The position numbers and the translations under genes are program-made. A stretch of 6,815 nt of DNA, taken from the NCBI GenBank assembly GCA_022571575.1, contig JACZXN010000095.1:1-6815 (forward strand), in the 5' to 3' direction. The notes under the pieces were generated by a model that saw only the letters and a list, made by a program, of their open reading frames with translations, had not been told where the DNA came from and ran no database searches. The first letter of the stretch is position 1; each line of letters opens with the position of its first letter. The DNA is from Chloroflexota bacterium. Lineage in GTDB: Bacteria > Chloroflexota > Dehalococcoidia > UBA3495. Positions 1 to 4,366 of this stretch are shown here, piece after piece.

Positions 1-1908
1 GTGGCGCTGATTCAAGTGGACTACGAAGTATTGCCGGCGGTGATGGACGTTCGCAAGGCCATGGCCGACGATGCCCCGCTGCTCCACGAAGACCAGACCA
101 CCACCGACCTGGGTGAGCGCACCGACAAAAAGAGCAACATCGCCACCCACGTCCAGTTCTCCCAGGGCGACATCGAAAAGGGGTTCGCCGAGGCCGACGT
201 GATCGTTGAGCAGGAGTTCACCAACGAGATGGTGCATCAGGGCTACATCGAGCCTCAAACAGCCTCGGCCATCTGGAACGAGAACGGGGAGGTCACCATC
301 TGGACCAGCACCCAGGGGGCCTTCACCGCCCGGGACGCCCTCGCCCCCATCCTGGACCTGCCGGTATCCAAGATCAAGGTCGTGCCCATGGAGATCGGCG
401 GGGGGTTCGGCGGCAAGATCCCCGTCTACTTGGAACCCCTGGCCGCCCTGCTTTCCAAAAAGACCGGACGGACGGTCAAGATGACCATGACCAGGGCCGA
501 GGTATTCGAGAGCACCGGCCCCACGTCGGGCACCTACATGAAGGTGAAGATGGGGGCCAACCAGGCGGGAAAGATCGTCGCCGCCCAGGCCTATCTGGCC
601 TATGAGGCGGGCGGGTTCCCGGGTTCGTTGGTGGGCGCCGGCACGCAGTGCATCTTCGCCCCCTATGACATCGAAAACATGCAGGCCGACGGGTATGACG
701 TTCTGGTCAACAAACCCAAGGTCGCTCCCTACCGGGCCCCCGCCGCCCCCAACGCCGCCTTCGCCGGCGAGCAGGTGGTGGACGCATTGGCCCAGAAACT
801 GAACCTGGACCCCCTGGAATTCCGGCTGATGAACGCCTCCAAAGAGGGCACCCGCCGTGTGGACGGACCCATCTTCCCGGTCATCGGGAACGTGGAGTGC
901 CTGGAAGCGGCCAAGAACTCGGTGCAGTACAAGTCCGAACTGAAGGGCCCGTACCGGGGCCGGGGAGTCGCCTCGGGCTTCTGGTTCAACATCGGGTTCC
1001 AGTCCAGTTGCGCCATCGCGGTGAACGCCGACGGGACCGTCAGCCTGGTGGAGGGTTCCACCGACATCGGCGGCACCCGGGCATCCATCGCCATGCAGGC
1101 CGCTGAGGTGCTGGGCATACCCGCCGAGGACGTTCGTATCAGCGTGGCCGACACCGACTCCATCGGGTACACCGCCATGACCGGCGGCAGCCGCACCACC
1201 TTCGCCACCGGCTGGGCGGCCTACGAGACTGCCGGGGACATCATACGGCAGATGATCGAGCGGGCCGCCACGATCTGGGACCAATCCGCCGACGACGTCG
1301 AATACGTGGACGGGGTATTCCGGCACAAGTCGGACCCCGACCTGAAGTTCACCTTCAAAGAGCTGGCGGGGCAGTTGGCCGGGACCGGCGGCGGCATATC
1401 CAGCCAGGCCACCGTCGACCCCAAGGGCGCGGGCGGCGCCTTCGCCACGCACATAGTAGACCTGGAGGTGGACCCGGAGACCGGCAAGGTCACCATCTTG
1501 GACTACACCGTGATACAGGACGCCGGCAAGGCCATCCATCCCAGCTATGTGGAGGGGCAGATGCAGGGCGCCGTGGTCCAGGGGATCGGCTGGGCCTTGA
1601 ATGAGGAATACTTCTACAATACCGATGGCCGGATGGAGAACTCTTCATTCTTGGACTACCGGATGCCCACCAGCCTGGACCTGCCGATGATCAATACGAT
1701 CATCGTGGAGGTGGCAAATCCCGGCCATCCATACGGGGTCAGGGGCGTCGGCGAGGTGCCTATCGTGCCCCCCATGGCCGCCATCGCCAACGCCATCGCC
1801 AGGGCCACGGGCGTCCGCATGGGCCACCTGCCCATGTCTCCCGGCTCTTTGCTGGAGGCCCTGTGGGCCAAGGACGGCGAGCCGGCAGGCCTCCAAGCCG
1901 CCGACTAG
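1..1908 (+). CDS. Xanthine dehydrogenase family molybdopterin-binding (large) subunit, 5'-truncated
   Basis: This is the catalytic large subunit of a molybdenum hydroxylase; such subunits hydroxylate aldehydes, N-heterocycles or CoA-thioester aromatics and normally work with FAD and 2Fe-2S subunits. The 635 visible residues begin inside the end of the alpha/beta hammerhead domain (VDYEVLPAV at 7-15). Family members are usually about 750-800 aa, so roughly 120-150 N-terminal residues lie outside the window and the GTG at base 1 is probably an internal valine codon. Visible family features are H79 and E84 in HQGYIEP, Q105, the cofactor loop GGGFGGK (133-139), PYRAP (243-247), TDIGGTRAS (354-362), GGSRTTF (395-401), QGIGWALNE (527-535), DYRMP (552-556) and GVGE with the expected catalytic Glu585. 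The active-site segment is PYRAP, not the AYxCSFR of form I CO dehydrogenase, so a CoxL name is not justified. The substrate is unknown. A strong terminator follows at once, making this the last gene of its operon; partner subunits probably lie upstream. Confidence 0.93.
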   Translation: MALIQVDYEVLPAVMDVRKAMADDAPLLHEDQTTTDLGERTDKKSNIATHVQFSQGDIEKGFAEADVIVEQEFTNEMVHQGYIEPQTASAIWNENGEVTIWTSTQGAFTARDALAPILDLPVSKIKVVPMEIGGGFGGKIPVYLEPLAALLSKKTGRTVKMTMTRAEVFESTGPTSGTYMKVKMGANQAGKIVAAQAYLAYEAGGFPGSLVGAGTQCIFAPYDIENMQADGYDVLVNKPKVAPYRAPAAPNAAFAGEQVVDALAQKLNLDPLEFRLMNASKEGTRRVDGPIFPVIGNVECLEAAKNSVQYKSELKGPYRGRGVASGFWFNIGFQSSCAIAVNADGTVSLVEGSTDIGGTRASIAMQAAEVLGIPAEDVRISVADTDSIGYTAMTGGSRTTFATGWAAYETAGDIIRQMIERAATIWDQSADDVEYVDGVFRHKSDPDLKFTFKELAGQLAGTGGGISSQATVDPKGAGGAFATHIVDLEVDPETGKVTILDYTVIQDAGKAIHPSYVEGQMQGAVVQGIGWALNEEYFYNTDGRMENSSFLDYRMPTSLDLPMINTIIVEVANPGHPYGVRGVGEVPIVPPMAAIANAIARATGVRMGHLPMSPGSLLEALWAKDGEPAGLQAAD

Positions 1909-1925
1909 CCAAGCTAGGTTTAACA

Positions 1926-1964
1926 CAGGCCAGGCTCTTGATGGGGCCTGGCCTGCTTTTATTT
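1926..1964 (+). terminator. Rho-independent terminator after the molybdoenzyme gene
   Basis: A perfect 10-bp stem pairs CAGGCCAGGC (1926-1935) with GCCTGGCCTG (1946-1955) around a 10-nt loop and is followed by the T-rich tail CTTTTATTT (1956-1964). It starts 18 bp after the stop codon of the large subunit. It separates that operon from the CMD-like gene, which therefore probably has its own promoter or depends on read-through. Confidence 0.9.
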
Positions 1965-1975
1965 GGCGGCCAAAT
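1961..1975. promoter_or_regulatory. Perfect 15-bp palindrome, candidate operator
   Basis: ATTTGGCGGCCAAAT has perfect 7-bp arms around one central base, the form expected for a dimeric regulator's binding site. It overlaps the T tract of the preceding terminator and ends 27 bp before the ATG at 2003, inside the only space available for a promoter of the CMD-like gene. No convincing -35/-10 pair was found there, so the operator role is inference from symmetry and position alone. Confidence 0.4.
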
Positions 1976-2002
1976 CGACACCGAATAGATCAGGAGTGCA
2001 GC

Positions 2003-2551
2003 ATGACCAGAGTGCCATATGCAACCAGGGAGAACATGGACGCCGCCGGCCAGGCGGTCTGGGATGACATCGAGACCAGCCGGGGCGGCGTCGCCCGCAA
2101 CTACGCCGCGTTGCTCAACAACCCCCAGGCCTCGGCGGCCATGATCGGACTGGGGACTTACGCCCGTTACGACACGCCCATGGACCCCAGGATCAAGGCG
2201 CTGGCGGTCCTCACCGCCGCGCGGGAGGCCTGCGGGCACTACGTGTGGACGGTCAACCAACCCGCCGCCAAAGACGCCGGTCTGTCCGACGAAGTGATCT
2301 CCGCCATCCGTGAGTACCGGGCCCCCAATGGCCTGGACGCCAAGGATGCCGCCATCGTGCAATTCATGATCGAGTTGCTGCGTCAGCACCGAATCTCCGA
2401 TGCAACATTCGAAGCGGTGCGGGACATCGTCGGCGACGCCGGTGTGGTGGATATATTGGTCGTAACCGGGTACTACCACACCCTGGCCCACTGCCTGCAA
2501 GCCTTGGATGTGGACCTGCCCGACGGGACGGTTTCGGCGCTCACTTACTGA
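2003..2551 (+). CDS. Carboxymuconolactone decarboxylase / AhpD-like family protein
   Basis: The 182-aa soluble protein fits the all-alpha CMD/alkylhydroperoxidase-D-like fold, whose members include gamma-carboxymuconolactone decarboxylases and AhpD-type peroxidase partners. The family core spans about residues 35-100: a helix around MDPRIKALAVLTAAREA (60-76), then CGHYVW (77-82), then AAKDAGLSDEVISAI (88-102). A second helical half (112-170) contains YYHTLAHC (157-164). Many relatives carry a YEWxxH motif here; this protein has YVW followed by Asn85, so the usual Glu and His are both replaced. There is also no AhpD CxxC pair, only single cysteines at 77 and 164. A peroxidase role is thus unsupported and the reaction is unknown. 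The start is firm: AGGAG (1992-1996) lies 6 nt before the ATG. Translation ends in a tandem TGA-TAA. The gene follows a molybdoenzyme on the same strand but a strong terminator lies between them. Confidence 0.88.
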   Translation: MTRVPYATRENMDAAGQAVWDDIETSRGGVARNYAALLNNPQASAAMIGLGTYARYDTPMDPRIKALAVLTAAREACGHYVWTVNQPAAKDAGLSDEVISAIREYRAPNGLDAKDAAIVQFMIELLRQHRISDATFEAVRDIVGDAGVVDILVVTGYYHTLAHCLQALDVDLPDGTVSALTY

Positions 2552-2558
2552 TAAGACC

Positions 2559-2576
2559 ATCGCGGCCATCGCGGCC
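2559..2576. repeat. Tandem 9-bp direct repeat (2 copies)
   Basis: ATCGCGGCC occurs twice back to back (2559-2567 and 2568-2576) just after the stop codons of the CMD-like gene. Only two units are present, so it may be a replication-slippage product of no function. Confidence 0.6.
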
Positions 2577-2587
2577 TTGCCTCAAAA

Positions 2588-2622
2588 CTCTGATTCTGAG
2601 GCGTAGCCGGAGAATCTCGTTG
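2588..2622 (-). repeat. REP-like palindromic repeat, copy A (minus orientation)
   Basis: Read on the minus strand this element begins CAACGAGA and contains the core CGGCTACGCCTC. It folds as GATTCT (2592-2597) with AGAATC (2611-2616), plus an inner GGC/GCC pair around a 3-nt loop. It aligns with copy B (2648-2684), sharing the CAACGAGA start, a GCTAC core and a CAGAG-like tail. The two copies face each other, like a bipartite REP/BIME element. Confidence 0.6.
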
Positions 2623-2647
2623 CCAACCTAACAGCACTGACCGAGAA

Positions 2648-2684
2648 CAACGAGACCCCTCGCTACACTCGGGGTGACAGAGAG
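2648..2684 (+). repeat. REP-like palindromic repeat, copy B (plus orientation)
   Basis: The element begins CAACGAGA (2648-2655), an exact inverted match to TCTCGTTG (2615-2622) of copy A, and continues with the core CTCGCTACACTC. Its hairpin pairs ACCCC (2655-2659) with GGGGT (2671-2675). The stem bases differ from copy A but remain paired, as expected where structure rather than sequence is kept. Immediately after it, GAGGCGTAGGCGGA (2684-2697) matches the copy A bases 2598-2611 at 13 of 14 positions, suggesting a third, partial unit. Confidence 0.6.
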
Positions 2685-2953
2685 AGGCGTAGGCGGAACG
2701 TTTCCACGGGTCATTTCACATTCAAGGCAACGCCGGCCGCCTCGGGTCAGGCAGACGCCCTAGAATAGAAGCCGGCCACTGACCAAGGGCATAAAAAAGA
2801 GCGGCCGGTCCGCCGAGGCGAAGGAGCCGCTGAAGGAGCGGCACACAACCGGTCGCTGAACTTCGGATTCTACGGCCAGAGTTGTCAATCGTCAACCGGC
2901 CAAGAGACCAGACCCAGAAACCCAACCTTGAATCAACTGGAGGAGGGAACCCC

Positions 2954-3265
2954 ATGGGAGACTACGCTTACCTGGTGATGATGGATATTCCCGAGGAGAT
3001 GGAAGACGAGTTCAACCGCATCTACGACACCCAACACGTGCCGAACATCGTGAAGGCGCCGGGCGTCAACGGTTGCGTGCGTTACAAGGTGGAATCGACG
3101 AATAAAGAAGGGATGGCAAGGTACGCCGCCCTGTACGACATCGATTCGCCGGAGGTGCCCACCTCTCCCGGGTGGCTGGAGGAATCGGAGAAGGGAGACT
3201 GGGCGACCCAGATCCGGCCCCACGCCACCAACCGGTCGCATACCATCTATAAAAAACTCGGCTGA
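2954..3265 (+). CDS. Small dimeric alpha/beta-barrel (ferredoxin-like fold) protein, hypothetical
   Basis: The 103-aa protein has no signal peptide or membrane segment. Its pattern matches small dimeric alpha/beta-barrel families of the EthD/antibiotic-monooxygenase type: a first strand YAYLVMMDI (4-12), an acidic helix EEMEDEFNRIYD (14-25) ending in YDTQHVP (24-30), the turn PGVNG (36-40), a second strand CVRYKV (41-46) and a third strand RYAALYDID (56-64) before SPEV. Such folds bind small hydrophobic or aromatic molecules, but no substrate can be assigned and I do not recognise a named family with certainty. The start is placed at ATG 2954 because GGAGGAGGG (2939-2947) lies 6 nt before it; an in-frame TTG at 2882 would add a low-complexity polar tail with no good ribosome site. 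Its stop codon directly abuts the stop of the convergent gene at 3266. Confidence 0.85.
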   Translation: MGDYAYLVMMDIPEEMEDEFNRIYDTQHVPNIVKAPGVNGCVRYKVESTNKEGMARYAALYDIDSPEVPTSPGWLEESEKGDWATQIRPHATNRSHTIYKKLG

Positions 3266-3496
3266 TCAGGCGGCGACGCAGGTGATGGTGCGGGTCACTC
3301 CGGGGATGGACTGGACTTGCCCGGTGACCAGGTCGGCCATGGCGACCATGTCGACCGCTTCCACCCGGGCGATGATATCGAAATCGCCGGTGATGATGTC
3401 CGCCGACGGCACCCCGGACAAAGACCGGAGCGCCGCAACGACATCCCGCGTCTTGCCGACCTGCGTTTCGATCAAGATGAACGCCCTAGTCGTCAT
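3266..3496 (-). CDS. Stand-alone Lrp/AsnC-type ligand-binding (RAM) domain protein
   Basis: The 76-aa protein consists only of the C-terminal ligand-binding/oligomerisation (RAM) domain of the Lrp/AsnC family, with no helix-turn-helix. The beta-alpha-beta-beta-alpha-beta pattern is visible: strand RAFILIET (4-11), helix KTRDVVAALRSL (15-26), the signature turn TGDFDI (36-41) leading into strand IIARVEA (41-47), helix MVAMADLVTGQVQ (50-62), and a last strand at GVTRTITCV (66-74). Full Lrp proteins are about 150 aa; short single-domain forms are known and bind amino acids or metabolites without binding DNA themselves. The start is supported by AGGAG (plus-strand 3504-3508) 7 nt before the ATG. 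The gene lies 85 bp downstream of the RidA-family gene on the same strand with no clear terminator between them, so co-transcription from the promoter at 4091-4118 is likely. What it senses or partners with is unknown. Confidence 0.88.
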   Translation of the reverse strand: MTTRAFILIETQVGKTRDVVAALRSLSGVPSADIITGDFDIIARVEAVDMVAMADLVTGQVQSIPGVTRTITCVAA

Positions 3497-3581
3497 CTGA
3501 ATACTCCTGCCGGCTCCGGCGCCTGCTTGCTCCGGTGATCGATGCTACGCCGGCCTTCGGGTTCCCGATGGGGCCGTACTC

Positions 3582-3968
3582 CTAGTCCGGTATTTGGGCG
3601 GTGCTGGTGACCTCCACCAGGTTGTTGGGGTCACCGAAGTTCACGACGATGGTGGTCCGCGCCGGACGGTCCTTGGTGAAAAACTCCGCGTAGACCTCGT
3701 TGAAGCCCGGCAGGTCCTCCCGGTTGGAAACGTAGCAGGTGTTGGTGAGTACGTGCTCCATGGAAGAGCCGGCTGCCTCCAGGATCAGAGATATCCGCTC
3801 CAGCGCGTACCTGGTCTGTTCCTTGATGCCGTTGCCGGTTTCGCCGGTGGTGGGGTGGCGGCCGGTGTTTCCGGCCACGAAGACCAGGTTGCCTAGTTTG
3901 GTGGCCTGGGACAGGGGCGCCGTGCCAGCGGTAACCTTCTCCGTGGACACGATCTCTTTTCTGGGCAT
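3582..3968 (-). CDS. RidA (YjgF/YER057c/UK114) family protein
   Basis: At 128 aa this has the full length of the RidA family, homotrimeric chorismate-mutase-like proteins. The archetype deaminates reactive enamine/imine intermediates of amino-acid metabolism. Visible family features are LGNLVFVAG (25-33), TTGETGNGIKEQTRYALERIS (40-60), LEAAGSSMEHVLTNTCYV (63-80), the FNEVYAEFF stretch (89-97), PARTT (102-106) and LVEV (117-120). R104 and E119 match the substrate-binding Arg105 and Glu120 of E. coli RidA. Two other pocket positions differ: the usual Tyr17 is Leu19 and Ser30 is Ala32, and Cys107 is replaced by Thr106. It therefore probably belongs to another Rid subfamily, perhaps with a different substrate, and ridA is not assigned. 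The ATG at 3968 has a modest ribosome site, AGGCGGG (plus-strand 3974-3980). It is the first gene after a consensus promoter and probably shares a transcript with the RAM-domain gene. Confidence 0.92.
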   Translation of the reverse strand: MPRKEIVSTEKVTAGTAPLSQATKLGNLVFVAGNTGRHPTTGETGNGIKEQTRYALERISLILEAAGSSMEHVLTNTCYVSNREDLPGFNEVYAEFFTKDRPARTTIVVNFGDPNNLVEVTSTAQIPD

Positions 3969-4090
3969 TTTAACCCGCCTTAAATCGACTATTATCGTTG
4001 CGCGGGCGGCCCTTGCCGGAACCGCCGCCGACCCGGTCCCCGAAGCGATCTCCGGAGCAGTCCATTGACAGCCTAGGGGGATTATCGCCC

Positions 4091-4118
4091 ATTATATCCG
4101 TGGTAATCCAGGTGTCAA
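4091..4118 (-). promoter_or_regulatory. Sigma-70-type promoter for the RidA-family/RAM-domain transcript
   Basis: On the minus strand a perfect -35 hexamer TTGACA (plus-strand 4113-4118) is followed after 16 bp by a perfect -10 hexamer TATAAT (plus-strand 4091-4096). Transcription would begin near 4084, giving a leader of about 115 nt before the ATG at 3968. Two perfect hexamers at near-optimal spacing, correctly placed before a gene, are unlikely by chance in GC-rich DNA. Confidence 0.8.
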
Positions 4119-4144
4119 TTTGCGTCCTCTACCACCCCCCATCA

Positions 4145-4168
4145 AAGACGCGGCCGAAGACGCGGACG
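4145..4168. repeat. 12-bp tandem direct repeat upstream of the EF-G-side promoter
   Basis: AAGACGCGGCCG (4145-4156) is followed by AAGACGCGGACG (4157-4168), 11 of 12 bases identical. The pair ends 6 bp before the candidate -35 at 4175, in an activator-like position, but two copies alone do not establish a binding site. Confidence 0.5.
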
Positions 4169-4174
4169 CCCCAT

Positions 4175-4204
4175 TTGCGTGACTCACCCAGAAACCGATA
4201 AAAT
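4175..4204 (+). promoter_or_regulatory. Candidate promoter for the EF-G-like gene
   Basis: TTGCGT (4175-4180) and TAAAAT (4199-4204) are separated by 18 bp. The -10 matches consensus at 5 of 6 positions and the -35 at only 3 of 6. A start near 4211 would give a leader of about 155 nt. It is the best plus-strand candidate in the gap but clearly weaker than the divergent minus-strand promoter. Confidence 0.45.
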
Positions 4205-4366
4205 AGGCCTACATTCCGGGCTGCGCACTCCTTGTTCCGGGGCGCGGTCCGCGGGCAGTTAACAATAAAAACAGGTAGAGCAAGTTCCGTTGCAAAGTCC
4301 GCTGTGCCGTTACGGCCAGTTGGCCGCATTCCCCCGACACCAATACTAAAGGGAGCGATGCCAATC

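Larger units (their letters stand above)
2552..2953. other. 402-bp intergenic region without a credible gene
   Basis: This stretch holds the tandem 9-mer, the inverted pair of palindromic repeats (listed separately) and several further inverted repeats. CGCCTCGG (2738-2745) can pair with CCGAGGCG (2813-2820), enclosing GGTCAG (2745-2750) and CTGACC (2779-2784). GCCGCT (2826-2831) can pair with AGCGGC (2837-2842) around a 5-nt loop. A minus-strand reading frame at 2722-2955 looks like a GC-driven shadow. No good promoter for the downstream gene could be named: a TAGAAT at 2761-2766 lacks a -35 at suitable distance. There is no T tract, so termination of the CMD-like gene is not explained here. 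Confidence 0.6.
3969..4366. other. Divergent control region between the RidA-family and EF-G-like genes
   Basis: This 398-bp region has no credible gene. It holds a consensus minus-strand promoter, a weaker plus-strand promoter and a 12-bp tandem repeat (each listed separately). The octamer ATTTGCGT occurs at 4118-4125 and 4173-4180. The predicted leader of the EF-G-like mRNA (from about 4211) contains a hairpin CGGCC-agtt-GGCCG at 4313-4326. The RidA-side leader would be about 115 nt. An open frame from TTG 4232 runs in phase into the EF-G-like gene, but its 45-codon product does not look like a GTPase N-terminus. Confidence 0.65.

Noticed and set aside
1..1908. Naming the large subunit CO dehydrogenase CoxL
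   Set aside because: The AYxCSFR active-site signature is absent; PYRAP is found instead.
1760..2569. Minus-strand 269-codon frame spanning the terminator and the CMD-like gene
   Set aside because: It crosses a strong terminator and the CMD-like gene, has low-complexity composition, and shows no domain.
2882..2953. TTG start at 2882 for the alpha/beta-barrel protein
   Set aside because: The strong GGAGGAGGG site 6 nt before ATG 2954 decides the start, and the extension is polar and unstructured.
2722..2955. Minus-strand 77-codon frame in the intergenic region
   Set aside because: No recognisable domain or good ribosome site; composition follows the local GC-rich inverted repeats.
3497..3581. 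Terminator between the RidA-family and RAM-domain genes
   Set aside because: The inverted repeat TCGGG/CCCGA has only a 2-nt loop and no T tract on the minus strand.
4232..4366. N-terminal extension of the EF-G-like protein back to TTG 4232
   Set aside because: The extra 45 residues do not resemble an EF-G N-terminus, and a ribosome-site-like sequence lies at 4348-4355 just before the P-loop segment.
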